From Oncomelania hupensis (taxonomy: Eukaryota > Mollusca > Gastropoda > Littorinimorpha > Pomatiopsidae), in contig CM072511.1 of the NCBI GenBank assembly GCA_036898135.1, forward strand, positions 156,672,521-156,736,520: a stretch of 64,000 nt of DNA, given 5' to 3'. Positions 1 to 10,035 of the stretch are shown piece by piece. The first letter of the stretch is position 1, and the number at the start of each line of letters is the position of its first letter. Made by a program: the position numbers and the translations under genes. Below the pieces are notes generated by a model. It did not search any database. It had not been told where the DNA came from and worked only from the letters and a program-made list of their open reading frames with translations.

Positions 1-183
1 TCCCTTGGGATGGTTGTGCCCTTGTGGCGACGTATCACAAATAGTGGAGGATGTAGACGTTAAACTTCAATGGAGGCGAGACCAACATGAAGAAGGGAAG
101 GAACACAACGACGACAAGAAGAAAGATAATACATGTATAAGCTTGCTACAAAAAAGTTCAAAACTAAAACAGGCTGTAGTCAC

Positions 184-335
184 ATTTAGCTGGCGTGGGC
201 AGATGTTTGACGCCCGTGGCTTCTCTGTCGCTGTCGTTCTTGCAGATGAGGCTGATGAGGACAGCACAGAAACTCCTCATCGTGGGGTTATTTTGGGCGT
301 TGTCCACCAGTAACGTACCCACGTACGCCATGTAG
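184..335 (-). pseudogene. Inverted ectopic copy of a STRA6-like exon
   Basis: The - strand translates to a 50-residue segment almost the same as the STRA6-like exon at 58974-59126, including GTLLVDNA, NNPTMRSFCAVL and SLICKNDSDR. By eye I count about 12 nucleotide and 5 residue differences. A GTGACT donor follows at the same place as in the main copy (GTAACT). At the 5' edge the acceptor reads CTCAAG then CTACATGG, whereas the main copy reads TTCAG then GCTACATGG, so one base is missing and the exon would join out of frame with the normal upstream phase. No neighbouring STRA6-like exon was found on the - strand. It is either a lone duplicated exon (pseudogene) or the edge of a paralogue extending left of the window. 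Confidence 0.75.
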
Positions 336-532
336 CTTGAGCACACACCACGTAACATTTTACTAGCAATAGTAGGGGCAGGGGTAGGTAAGCCGACAAA
401 AGCCACCTCAAAATAATGAAAGTACGGGATGTGAAGCCATAATATTGGAGGAAACGGTTTCAAATGTCAAGGGTGCATGGCAGCCTGGAGGGCCGACAAG
501 AAATAACATCCTGTCGCTGCACACAGTAAAGT

Positions 533-708
533 CCCCCCCCATACCCTCACTCCCTCCCCCACATACCCTCACTCCCTCCCCCCCATACCCTCACTCCCTC
601 CCCCACATACCCTCACTCCCTCCTCCCCTCATACCCTCACTCCCTCCCCCATACCCTCACTCCCTCCCTCCCCCCCATACCCTCACTCCCTCCCCCACAT
701 ACCCCACT
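533..708. repeat. Pyrimidine-rich minisatellite, about 20-bp unit
   Basis: About nine imperfect copies of a unit built from ACCCTCACTCCCTCCCCCAT. All the ORFs across it are low-complexity Pro/Ser/Leu reading frames and are not considered genes. The SINE fragment follows directly. Confidence 0.9.
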
Positions 709-797
709 CCTTCGGCCGAGAGTATAAACTGAGGTCTAGTATGTGCACGTACGCACTCCATTGCACGGACTCTCATGAGCACGCCCAGCAAGCGCTA
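703..797 (+). mobile_element. SINE fragment (same family as 37998-38372)
   Basis: The block CTCCTTCGG..GAGAGTATAAA..GAGGTCTAGT and the following ACTCCAT..CGGACT match the middle of the tRNA-derived SINE near 38100-38170. Both ends of the SINE are absent. Confidence 0.65.
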
Positions 798-892
798 GCA
801 CTGTCTCTTCCATACATCCCTCCTCTCATCACCCCCACTCCCAACCCTGGTTGCCTAGGATAGTGCTCAGTTTTTTGGGGAGCGAGACGATG

Positions 893-1550
893 CGCTTATG
901 ACAGTAAGGAGGGGGTCGCTGATGACAGCAAGGAGGGGGTCGCTGATGACAGCAATGATGGTATGCTTATGACAGTAAAGAGGGGGTCGCTGATGACAGC
1001 AAGGAAGGGACGCTTATGACGGTAAGGAGAGGGTAGCTGATGACAGCAAGGAGGGGGTCGCTGATGACAGCAAGGAAGGGACGCTTATGACAGTAAGGAG
1101 GGGGTCGCTGATGACAGCAAGGAAGGGACGCTTATGACAGTAAGGAGAGGGCCACTGGTGACAGCAAGGAGGGGACGCTGATGACAGCAAGGAGGGGACG
1201 CTGATGACAGCAAGGAGGGGACGCTGATGACAGCAAGGAGGGGGTCGCTGACGACAGCAAGGAATGGACGCTTATGACAGCAAGGACGGGACGCTTATGA
1301 CAGTAAAGAGGGGACGCTGATGACAGCAAGGAGGGAGTCGCTGATGACAGCAAGGAGGGTACGCTGATGACAGCAAGGATGGGGTCGCTGATGACAGCAA
1401 GGAAGGGACGATTATGACAGCAAGGAGGGGACGCTGATGACAGCAAGGAGGGGACGCTGATAACAGCAAGGAAGGGACGCTGATGAAAGCAAGGAGGGGA
1501 CACTTATGACAGCAAGCAAGGGTCGCTTATGACAGCAAGGAGGAGACGCA
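893..1550. repeat. Minisatellite, about 24-bp unit
   Basis: Around 27 tandem copies of a unit close to GCTGATGACAGCAAGGAGGG, with two main variants (CTGATGACAGCAAGG and CTTATGACAGTAAGG) interspersed. It is open in several frames (for example Leu-Leu-Ser-Ser repeats on the - strand) only because the unit length is a multiple of three. I see no start, signal or conserved domain. Confidence 0.9.
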
Positions 1551-1626
1551 TTAAATTCAAAATCGTGCGGTCAGATTGAGCACCAGTTGTCCATGTTATC
1601 GTTTTGTTTTAACTGTGACAACAATT

Positions 1627-2112
1627 TCCTATCATATCCTATCCCGTAATTCGAAAGTCGTTGGGGCACCACAGATGATCGTTTAACTAGCGTACTCCAT
1701 CTTTCTCTGACTTCAGCAATCCTCATAGCTTCGCTCAGTGTCAAGCCAGTCCATTCTCGATTGTTGTCCTCCCTCCTCTTTTTCTGTCTCCCTCTTCTTC
1801 TGCCTCCTTGCACTGTACCTTGCTGGCTAGGTTTTGCAAGGCCTGATTCTCTGGTGACGTGGTCATACCATCGGAGTTTCCGTTTCTACAGCACTTTGAG
1901 CATGTCATCGTTTTGCCCAATGGCTTGTGTGATTGTCTGTCGGACTTCGTCGTTGGTAATGTGCTGCGTTTAGGAAATGCCCAGAAGTCTTCTGTAGCAC
2001 CTCATCTCCATGCTTTGTATTCTTCGTTGTAGATTAGTTGTGAGGGTCCATGTTTCGCAAGCGTATAGGAAGATGGAAATGACAAGGGAGCGCAGCAACA
2101 GGATTTTGAAAC
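1627..2112 (-). mobile_element. RTE-like LINE, 5'-truncated 3' end
   Basis: The - strand encodes the C-terminal end of the RTE-like ORF2 (motifs RRRGR, EDN.REWTGLTLSEA, ERWSTLVKRSS) and ends in a short ATCCT run (GGATA on the element strand). The reading frame is broken at several points. The upstream side stops where the LTR fragment begins at 2113. Confidence 0.8.
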
Positions 2113-2336
2113 TGTTACAGGGTTGTTTTTTTTAATGAATGGTTGATTCAGTCCCGATGCTTGAATCTTGATAAGTGTAACTCAGATTCGTTTATTTACG
2201 CAACCTGTTCACTCAGCAACAAGGCAGGAGTCGTCGTATGAAGTTTTCCTACTTTATTCAGCATACATCAACAACTGCATACAAGATCGCTTTCCGAAAA
2301 TCATCTCAGAGATCATCATCAAAAATCATCAAAAAT
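2113..2336 (-). mobile_element. LTR fragment of the Gypsy-like family
   Basis: Begins with TGTTAC and continues with the family landmarks TGATTCAG..CCGATGCTTGAA, TAACTCAGATTCGTTTAT and GAAGTTTTCC. It is cut at about 2336 by the next RTE-like piece, so only about a third of the LTR remains. Confidence 0.8.
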
Positions 2337-2664
2337 ATCTATCCTATCCTATCCCGTAACTCTGAGCTCGTTGGGGCACCACAGATGATCGTTTAACCAG
2401 CGTACTCCATCTTTCTCTGTCCTCAGCAAACCTGATTGCTTCGCTCAATGTCAAGCCAGTCCATTCTCGAATGTTGTCCTCCCACCTTTTCTTCGGTCTC
2501 CCTCTTCTTCTACCTCCTTGCACTGTGCCTTGCAGGATGGTCTTTTCAAGGCCTGATGATCTGAGGACGTGGCCATACCATCGAAGATTCAGTTTCTTCA
2601 CCACTGTAAACATGTCATCGTGTTGTCCAATGGCTTGTGTGATGGTCTGTCAGACTTCGTCGTT
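2337..2664 (-). mobile_element. RTE-like LINE 3' end, left arm of an inverted pair
   Basis: Open for 89 residues on the - strand (2344-2613), containing LRWYGHV, GGRRRGRPKKRWEDN and REWTGLTLSEA. Its ATCCT tail is at the left edge. It abuts an oppositely oriented copy of the same region at about 2665. Confidence 0.85.
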
Positions 2665-3144
2665 GGAGGACCATCAGTCTACATTCCAAGGTAAGGCTGC
2701 TGCGCTCCCTTGTCATCTCCATCTTCCTATATGCTTGCGAAACATGGACCCTCACAGCAGATCTCCAACGAAGAATACAAAGCATGGAGATGAGGTGCTA
2801 CAGAAGACTTCTGGGCATTTCCTATACCCAGCACATCACCAACGACGAAGTCCGACAGACCATCACACAAGCCATTGGACAACACGATGACCTGCTCACA
2901 GTGGTGAAGAAACGGAAACTCCGATGGTATGGCCACGTCACCAGATCATCAGGTCTTGCAAAGACCATCCTGCAAGGCACAGTGCAAGGAGGTAGAAGAA
3001 GAGGGAGACCGAAAAATGGGTGGGAGGACAACATTCGAGAATGGACTAGTTTGACACTGAGCGAAACAATCAGGGTTGCTGAGGACAGGGAAAGATGGAG
3101 CACGCTGGTTGAACGATCATCTGTGGTGCCCCTACGACAGTCGG
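2665..3144 (+). mobile_element. RTE-like LINE fragment, right arm of an inverted pair
   Basis: The + strand encodes the C-terminal part of ORF2, open from 2784 to 3167 (EMRCYRRLLGISYTQHITNDE, then LRWYGHVTRSSGLAKT). It ends near VVPLR without a GGATA tail, so the 3' end is lost. It overlaps in content with 2337-2664, so this is not simple twin priming. Confidence 0.85.
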
Positions 3145-3545
3145 CTCGATGCACGAACGTTGCGTGACTGTTACTAGCTGTTGTTGTGGTGGATACGGGT
3201 GTAGGCCAGATAATTGTGCCGTGTACGTGGTTTTACTTGCCACACATTGTTGAACAAACCGAAAGCGGAACACGACTATGACTATGAAATAGTCCGTTGT
3301 GAGACTATGTACAAGACAAAAACCACACACACACACAAAACAACCTTTGGACGCAGTGGGTTTCATTGTGAAAAGAGTTCCGGGATTGCCAGAACGAAAG
3401 TGTAGACCTGAATACTGTGATTGTGTGTATAAGTGGACCGAGGAGCAAATTCTGCCAAATAGCCCTCTTATGGAGATCAACTAGGAACAGAAAAACATCC
3501 GGTTTGTACGGTGTTTTGGTTTTGAGCCCATCAACTGGTTTTAAC
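3145..3545. other. No gene seen
   Basis: A 400-bp stretch with no supported coding region or recognised repeat; short ORFs here lack any familiar motif. Confidence 0.5.
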
Positions 3546-3635
3546 CCATAAATTATGTCTCTCCCTGTCTCTCTCCCGCTCTGTCTCTCTGTCTGTCTCT
3601 CTGTCTCTGTCTCTGTCTCTGTCTGTCTCTCTCTC

Positions 3636-3694
<59 letters not shown>
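3546..3694. repeat. (CT)n microsatellite
   Basis: Long TCTC run with interspersed TGTC units. Arg/Glu ORFs on the - strand are artefacts of the repeat. Confidence 0.95.
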
Positions 3695-3697
<3 letters not shown>

Positions 3698-3805
3698 AAT
3701 ACCTTGAAGGTATTCCTTGGGCATTCACTTGGCAATTAATTGGTATTGTGTACCTTGTTACCAAATTCCCTACAGAGAGGAGAAAGGCAATCTAAGTGAT
3801 AGGCA

Positions 3806-4638
3806 GTATCCTATCCTATCCTATCCTATCCTATCCTATCCTATCCTATCCTATCCGTAACTCTGAGGACGTTGGGGCACCAGAGATGATCGTTTAGCCA
3901 GCGTACTCCATGTCTCTCTGTCCTCAGCAACCCTGATGGTTTCGCTCAGTGTCAAACCAGTCCATTCTCGAATGTTGTCCTCCCACCTCTTCTTCGGTCT
4001 CCCTCTTCTTCTACCTCTTTACACTGTGCCTTGCAGGATGGTCTTTGCAAGGCCTGATGATCTGGTGACGTGGACATACCATCGGAGTTTCCGTTTCTTC
4101 ACCACTGTCAGCAGGTCATTGTGTTGTCCAATGGCGTGGCTGATCGTCTGTCGGACTTCGTCGTTGGTGATGTGCAGGGTATAGGAAATGTCCAGAAGTC
4201 TTCTGTAGCACCTAATCTCCTTGCTTTGTATTCTTCGTTGTAGATCTGCTGCGGGGGTCCATGTTTCGCAAGCGTATAGGAAGATGGAGATGACAAGGGA
4301 GCGCAGCAGCCTTACCTTGGAATGTATACTGATGGTCTTGTCTTTGCAAATGGGTTTCAACCTTGCCAGGGCGGCAGTGGTTTGTGCGATCCTGGAGAGG
4401 ACTTTCTGTCGAGACCATTTGTCTCATACAATGGCTCCTAAATATTTGAACCCATGCACTATGTTGAAGCATCCTGATATAGATGTTGTTGGTGCTGTAG
4501 GTATCTCTCGCAGATTATTCTGAGGTTGAAAATCTGTTCAGTGGTACTTCGCCCTGCCCTGCTGAGCTATGATTTGTTCAGCTTGGGGTTTCAACCTGCT
4601 GAGTATTATTTTCACGAGGACCTTGCTGGGATAAGCAA
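3806..4638 (-). mobile_element. RTE-like LINE, 5'-truncated, with target duplication
   Basis: Ends at the left in an ATCCT array (GGATA tail), and encodes on the - strand the ORF2 C-terminal half with several frameshifts (ISIHSKVRLLRSLVISIFLYACETW, then RCYRRLL and LRWY). The 7-bp repeat ATAGGCA flanks it at 3799-3805 and 4639-4645, which fits target-primed integration. Confidence 0.88.
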
Positions 4639-4770
4639 ATAGGCAACAAATAGATTGTAACCATGTTAGATATCACACAAATATCAAAGCGACAAACACA
4701 AAAGCCTTACATGAAAATACATGTCATAAATATGCAAGGACAAAAAACCGGAAATAGATTCACGAGCGCT

Positions 4771-4780
4771 CTCTCTCTCT

Positions 4781-4819
<39 letters not shown>

Positions 4820-4861
4820 AACACACACACACACACTCTCTCTCTCTCTCTCTCTCTCTCT
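4771..4861. repeat. (CT)n/(AC)n microsatellite
   Basis: Alternating TCTC and ACAC runs. Confidence 0.95.
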
Positions 4862-4944
4862 AACACACATACACATTTTTTCTTTCAATGTTTCTAATGA
4901 ATGAGCTGATTATTTATTATAGTTATTTATATGCGTGTATTAAT

Positions 4945-5236
4945 CCTATCCTATCCTATCCTATCCTGTCCCGTAACCCGAAGGTCGTAGGGGCACCACA
5001 GATGATCGTTTAACCAGCATACTCCATCTTTCTCTGTCTTCAGCAGCCCTGATGGCTTCGCTCAGTGTCAAACCAGTCCATTCTCGAATGTTGTCCTCCC
5101 ACCTCTTTTTCGGTCTCCCTCTTCTTCTACCTCCTTGCACAGTGCCTTGCAGAATAGTCTTTGCAAGGCCTGATGATCTGGTGACGTGGCCATACCATTG
5201 GAGTTTCCGTTTCTTCACCACTGTGAGCAGGTCATC
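4945..5236 (-). mobile_element. RTE-like LINE 3' end with 8-bp target duplication
   Basis: Short 5'-truncated insertion, open for 86 residues on the - strand (LQWYGHVTRSSGLAKT .. GGRRRGRPKKRWEDN). The GGATA tail is at the left. GTATTAAT flanks it at 4937-4944 and 5237-5244. Confidence 0.9.
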
Positions 5237-5319
5237 GTATTAATATGTTTATTTTTTTTATTTTAAATGTCTAAATCACTTGGCTGAATAATAGACAATA
5301 AATGAGTAACAACCAATTA

Positions 5320-5320
5320 T

Positions 5321-5356
<36 letters not shown>
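5320..5356. repeat. (AC)n microsatellite
   Basis: ACAC run just left of the older solo LTR. Confidence 0.9.
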
Positions 5357-5784
5357 TCACACACCACTAACACACAAATACTAACACACCCGCATACTAT
5401 CTCTACCTGTTACGTTGAAACGCGCATGATGGTGCGTGTGAAGATATTATGTGTGAAGCGCGCGCGATAGATCTGTTCGTTTTATTTTGCAAAGCATGCA
5501 ATAATAGAGTGTATTTACCTTTGATTTGAGTTTGCATTGTTGTTAGAAGAAGCTTTGTATAACGTTGATAATTTTCGTTAGTCGATATTATTGGAGAATT
5601 CTCTAGATCTGCTTGTTTACTATCGATAGAAGTTTCGGGATATTTGAGAACATTCTTTTGACAGAAAGGAAGGTTGTATGACGTAAAACAGTGATGACGA
5701 AGTTAATTCTGATTGGTTGTAACGCGTCATTCTGGAACGTCCTGAGGCTATCTCGAGTTGAGAGAAAAAATATATAATGGACAC

Positions 5785-6435
5785 TGTTACGTTGAAACGC
5801 GAATGGTAGTACGTCGGAAGCGCGCACGATAGATCTAATCGTTTCGTTTTGCAAAGTATTCAATGATGGAGTTTATTTACCTTTGATTTGAGTTTGCATT
5901 GTTGTTAGGAGAGGCTTTGTATAACGTTGATAATTTTCGTTAGTCGATATTGTTGTAGAATTCTCTGGATCGGCTTGTTTACTATCGATCGAAGTTTCTT
6001 GATGGACGTAGATAATGGCGAATATTCTGGGACGGGAAATAATTATGTATGACGTAAGACAGTAATGACGAAGTTAGAAGCGATTGGTTAAATTGCGTCA
6101 AACGAGATTGGTCCAGGTTATTCGGGAGTATCAAGAGACTATTTAAGTGGCGCGCTGTTTCAAAAATAGGATAGAAATTGTTGTTGATAGTGAAGCTGGA
6201 AAGTAAATTTGAAAGTTGTTGAGTTGAGAGTGGAAAGACGATTGAGCGATTGTATGCAGTTGTTGATGTGTGCTGAATAAAAAGTGGAAAACTTCATACG
6301 TCGACTTTGTGACTTGTATGCTGCTTGAGCGGGTTGCGTGAATAAACGAATCTGAGCTACACTCATCAGTACTTCAGCATTGGGGCTGAATCCACTACTG
6401 ATAAAGAAAAACACCACATTAAACTGAGTGTAACA
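5785..6435 (+). repeat. 5' LTR
   Basis: 651 bp, TGTTAC to GTAACA. It holds CRE/ATF-like TGACGTAA at 6050-6057, a TATA-like TATTTAAG at 6140-6147 and an AATAAA polyadenylation signal at 6276-6281, in the order expected for a U3-R-U5 LTR. Confidence 0.9.
6050..6281 (+). promoter_or_regulatory. LTR promoter region: CRE-like site, TATA-like box, poly(A) signal
   Basis: TGACGTAA (6050), a second half-site TGACGAAG about 15 bases on, TATTTAAG (6140) and AATAAA (6276). The TGACGTA core also occurs in the LTRs of the 20953-26528 copy, so it is a family trait. The functional role is inferred. Confidence 0.5.
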
Positions 6436-6460
6436 TTTTGGGGGTCAAGCCGCGATTCAC
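6436..6460 (+). other. Putative primer binding site
   Basis: Directly after the LTR, with a short TTT gap: TGGGGGTCAAGCCGCGA. The same bases adjoin the 5' LTR of the 20953-26528 copy. The tRNA primer was not identified. Confidence 0.55.
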
Positions 6461-6621
6461 GCCATAGCCAAGGGTTCAACTGCTACAACAAGCGAGTCAA
6501 CGTTACGAGAGGCAGTCATCGATGGTAGCCGCCATCAAGTTGCGTCGAGAGGGGCCAACATACTGGGACTACATCACCGATAGGTTCGGGTTGACTGCAA
6601 GGGCGTGTAGTCGCTGAAGAG

Positions 6622-8169
6622 TTGCTTCGTGAGCGAACAACAGATCGGGACTACGTGGCTGCCGTAAGACTACGTCGAGGGACAGTCTCGGAGCTACATC
6701 GCCAGTGTTACAGAGAGCGGCGAGCGGACGTCGCGTCTACTTCAGCACAGGAGCATATACATCAACACCAGCGTGGTGCAGCGTCGCATACGACGAGGAC
6801 AGCGGGGCCTGCGTCAACGAAGGCGACTAGTGACAAGCATCAGCGCTACTGCAGAAAGCGTGCTGTTCTAGAACAGTCTAGAAAGGTACAGCACAGTCAA
6901 GAACTTTCCAGAAAAAAGAACTCTCCAGTCAAGAACTTTCTAGAAAAAGAACTTTCCAGGAAAGAACTTTCCAGAAGCATCAAGATGGCTGACTTCTGGC
7001 AGAGAGGGATTGAATTGAATCTAAAAGGCAAGCAGCTGACGGAGTACGTCAAATCCCAGGAGAGAATACAAGAACGAGAATTAGAAGAGAAGCGTCTAGA
7101 AAAAGAACTAGAACTAGAACAGAAGCGTCTAGAAATTGAACAGCAGCGGCAAGAAAAAGAAGAGCAACGACGTCGTGAAGAAAGAGAAATAGAGGAGCAG
7201 CGACGCCGAGAAGAAAGAGAGTTCGAGCTGAAGCGTCTTGAAGGCGAGCGTCAGTACCAGCTAGAGTTGGCGCGTATCCAAAACAATCAGCATGCGCCAC
7301 AAGTCACCAACGACCATACGGCTCCAAAATTGCCAGCTTTCGTCGACGGGAAGGACCAGATTGACAGTTATCTGGCGAGATTCGAAAGGTTCGCTGAAAG
7401 CTCTAACTGGCAACCTCAAGACTGGGCAATTCGACTGAGTGCACTTCTGACGGGGCAAGCTCTCGAAGTTTACACCAGACTGTCGAACGATGACGCCAAA
7501 AACTACGACGTCTTGAAAGAGGCCCTGTTGCAGTGCTACAACTTTACAGAGAAGGGCTACCGTAAACGCTTCCGTGAATGCCGGCCTAAGTCAGACGAGA
7601 CGCCAAAGCAGTTTGTGGAGCGCCTGTCGTCATATCTACACAAGTGGGTGGAGTTATCAGGCGAAAGGAAGTCTTACGACAGTCTCCATGACCTGATAGT
7701 GAAGGAACAATTTCTCAATGCCTGTCACAAGGACCTAGCGACCCACTTAGAAGAACAAAAGCTGCAGACGCTTAAAGATGTGACTGAGGCTGCTGAAAGA
7801 TATCTTATCGCTCATGGGAAAACCCTGGGGCCACCCAGCGCGACGAAACATTTTCAGAAGACTGCAAACCATGGGAACCAGATCCAAGGGAGCCAGACGA
7901 GCCAGAGACAGACGGACTCCACGCCTCCTCCCAGGGAAGGGCATTCAAGAGGCTGTTTCACCTGCAACGCTACAGACCACAGGGCGGCTAATTGTCCTCA
8001 AAACAAAAGTAGCGGACAGCGGAGCAGTACGGACAACGCAGCGGCGGGCAACCGGCAGAGGCGGTTCTCCAATCAACGGCAAACCAGTAGATCTGACCAT
8101 CAGGTGTGCGGCGGGAGCGTCATTCTTCCGAGTGAGACCGAGCGCACAGCTACCCCTGCGGACGTGTAA
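6622..8169 (+). CDS. Gag (capsid/nucleocapsid) of a Gypsy-like retrotransposon
   Basis: 515-residue frame from 6622, but homology with the - strand copy begins at the Met at about residue 121 (MADFWQRG..NLKGKQL), which is the better start. Order: a long charged Glu/Arg coiled coil (about residues 150-215), a capsid-like block (KLPAFVDGKDQIDSYLARFE .. QDWAIRLSALLTG), and a CCHC knuckle CFTCNATDHRAANC (C-X2-C-X4-H-X4-C). The protein would form virus-like particles and bind element RNA. The frame closes at a TAA (8167-8169) that the sister copy reads through as a sense codon, so this looks like a nonsense change between Gag and protease. Confidence 0.88.
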   Translation: MLRERTTDRDYVAAVRLRRGTVSELHRQCYRERRADVASTSAQEHIHQHQRGAASHTTRTAGPASTKATSDKHQRYCRKRAVLEQSRKVQHSQELSRKKNSPVKNFLEKELSRKELSRSIKMADFWQRGIELNLKGKQLTEYVKSQERIQERELEEKRLEKELELEQKRLEIEQQRQEKEEQRRREEREIEEQRRREEREFELKRLEGERQYQLELARIQNNQHAPQVTNDHTAPKLPAFVDGKDQIDSYLARFERFAESSNWQPQDWAIRLSALLTGQALEVYTRLSNDDAKNYDVLKEALLQCYNFTEKGYRKRFRECRPKSDETPKQFVERLSSYLHKWVELSGERKSYDSLHDLIVKEQFLNACHKDLATHLEEQKLQTLKDVTEAAERYLIAHGKTLGPPSATKHFQKTANHGNQIQGSQTSQRQTDSTPPPREGHSRGCFTCNATDHRAANCPQNKSSGQRSSTDNAAAGNRQRRFSNQRQTSRSDHQVCGGSVILPSETERTATPADV

Positions 8170-8175
8170 GAGTGC

Positions 8176-8885
8176 ATGACCGATGGCCAACTTCTCCTTG
8201 CCAACGGAAAATCCATCCCCGTCGTCGCCAGCGCAGCTGTGACCGTCCAGAACATGCCTGTTTCAAAGGGACGCGTCGGAAATCATGAAGTGACTGTCTT
8301 AAGAGACTCTGGCTGCAGTGGGGTCATCGTCAGAGGAGATTTAATCGCCAAAGAACAGTTCACTGGCGATTCTAAATGGACACTTATGGCCGACAGCAAA
8401 TGTGTGAGAGCGCCAGTTGCGAAGTCGAAGCGGTTTGCCTGAAGAAGCCGCTGTATGATTTGATGATCGGGAATATCGACGGCGCGAGACGACCCGACGA
8501 CCCCGATCCAGAGTGGAGTCCTGCCTCAACTCAACTCGTCGAAGTTGTGGAGGAGGATCCATTGCCGTTTCCCGATGGAGACCTTACAGAGCTGCTACGG
8601 GACAATGTGGTTACTCCGGCTCAGCCCTGCCGACCAGAGATCGTCGGTGCTGTTACTACCAGGGCCCAGGCCAAGAGAGACAAGATGTCTACGCCACTGA
8701 AGGTCGCCGACAACTCTAAAGCTGCCATCGTGGACAGAGATAAGCTGATCCAGCTCCAGGAAGCTGATAGCACTTTAAACAAGTACAGGAACCGCCAAGA
8801 CCACGTGACCAAAGGCAGTGGTACGGTCTATTTTGAGGTGAAGGCCAAGATCCTGTACCGAAATAAGGGAAATAATTATGTATGA
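8176..8885 (+). pseudogene. Protease and start of pol, broken
   Basis: 8176-8442 carries the aspartic protease with the catalytic motif LRDSGCSGVIV. Compared with the - strand copy, roughly 30 bases are missing near 8420 between short GCGAAG repeats, which shifts the frame. The region 8376-8885 continues in another frame through the protease end (LYDLMIGN) into the pre-integrase linker (EEDPLPFPDGDLTELLRDN). It then stops where the internal deletion joins the 3' LTR. Not expected to give an active enzyme. Confidence 0.8.
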
Positions 8886-9269
8886 CGTAAGACAGTAATG
8901 ACGAAGTTAGAAGCGATTGGTTAAATTGCGTCAAACGAGATTGGTCCAGGTTATTCGGGAGTATCAAGAGACTATTTAAGTGGCGCGCTGTTTCAAAAAT
9001 AGGATAGAAATTGTTCTTGATAGTGAAGCTGGAAAGTAAATTTGAAAGTTGTTGAGTTGAGAGTGGAAAGACGATTGAGCGATTGTATGCAGTTGTTGAT
9101 GTGTGCTGAATAAAAAGTGGAAAACTTCATACGTCGACTTTGTGACTTGTATGCTGCTTGAGCGGGTTGCGTGAATAAACGAATCTGAGCTACACTCATC
9201 AGTACTTCAGCATTGGGGCTGAATCCACTACTGATAAAGAAAAACACCAACATCAAACTGAGTGTAACA
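8867..9269 (+). repeat. Truncated 3' LTR
   Basis: Matches 6034-6435 of the 5' LTR closely. The deletion joint lies at a short GGGAAATAA homology. Confidence 0.9.
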
Positions 9270-9505
9270 GACACACTGTGTTGTGTTGGGTTGTTGTAAA
9301 AGTGAAAAGGCGATTGAATGCAGATGTTGATGTGTGCTGAATAAAAGTGGAAAACTTCATACAAAGACTCAGTGACTTGTATGCTGACTGAACGGGTTGC
9401 GTGGATAATCGAATCCGAACTTACACTCATCAGGAGAATTCACGCATTGGGGCTGAATCTACTACTGATAGAAAACACCACCATCAAACGGAGTGTAACA
9501 CTACC

Positions 9506-10029
9506 CACACTGAAATGCACCTTTACGACTCCTCCTTCCGCACACCCCCATCCCGCCCCACCCATTTCCACACCCTATTCATCCACACACGTTCAAATCG
9601 CCAAAACAAACACAAAAGCCTGTTACCTTATAGACTACTGTCTTTAAACATGTCCTTCAATGAAATGTTTGAGCAACGACTTAGACTAGATAGGCTTACA
9701 TTAAACATCCTGGTGCAGCCATCATTGGTTGTGAACGTACGATCGTATTTTTTGGTGATATTAGATAAGAAATGCACAGTATAGACGACATTACTTCAAT
9801 ATCCTCTTACTTCAGTCTGTAGGTCGGCAAACGTATGAACAAGCGTGTGCGTTTGAAAGCACTGTATGATTATGATGATGGCTGAAAGATACTTGTTCAA
9901 AAATTGAAAAGGTGAATTATTCGTTCTTATCTGACCCTCTTCCTTCCCCTTTGCATAGTTTCTTGTTGTTGTTGTTGTTGATGTTTTTGTTGTTGATGGT
10001 GTTGTTGTTGTTCATCTTCTTCTTCCTCT
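9506..10029. other. No gene seen; (TTG)n and (TTC)n runs at the right
   Basis: No supported coding region. Simple TTG/TTC repeats occupy about 9962-10035. Confidence 0.5.
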
Positions 10030-10035
10030 TCTTCT

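Larger units (their letters stand above)
5785..9269 (+). mobile_element. Gypsy-like LTR retrotransposon, internally deleted, nested
   Basis: The 5' LTR is 5785-6435. A primer-binding-site-like TGGGGGTCAAGCC follows at about 6439. Then come a gag gene, a protease and the start of the pol region. The interior jumps at about 8866 straight into the last 400 bp of the 3' LTR (8867-9269). The target repeat GACAC is at 5780-5784 and 9270-9274, inside the older solo LTR. Integrase, RT and RNase H are missing, so this copy could only move with help from other copies. Confidence 0.92.
5408..9500 (+). mobile_element. Older solo LTR, split by a nested LTR element
   Basis: The LTR begins TGTTACG at 5408 and ends GTGTAACA at 9500. 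The 5-bp repeat CTACC is present at 5403-5407 and 9501-9505. The LTR body is interrupted at 5784 and resumes at 9270-9275, because a whole younger element of the same family sits at 5785-9269. The two LTR halves together make about 600 bp and differ from the inner LTRs at many positions, as expected for an older insertion. Confidence 0.9.

Noticed and set aside
445..732. Pro/Ser/Leu-rich 95-residue ORF
   Set aside because: It is a translation of the pyrimidine minisatellite; no domain, and the frame depends on the repeat.
1132..1503. 123-residue ORF of repeated Leu-Leu-Ser-Ser-Ala
   Set aside because: Translation of the 24-bp minisatellite on the - strand.
2337..3144. Twin-primed single LINE insertion
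   Set aside because: The two halves overlap in ORF2 content, whereas twin priming gives adjacent non-overlapping parts.
3305..3735. Arg/Glu repeat ORFs
   Set aside because: Translations of the (CT)n microsatellite.
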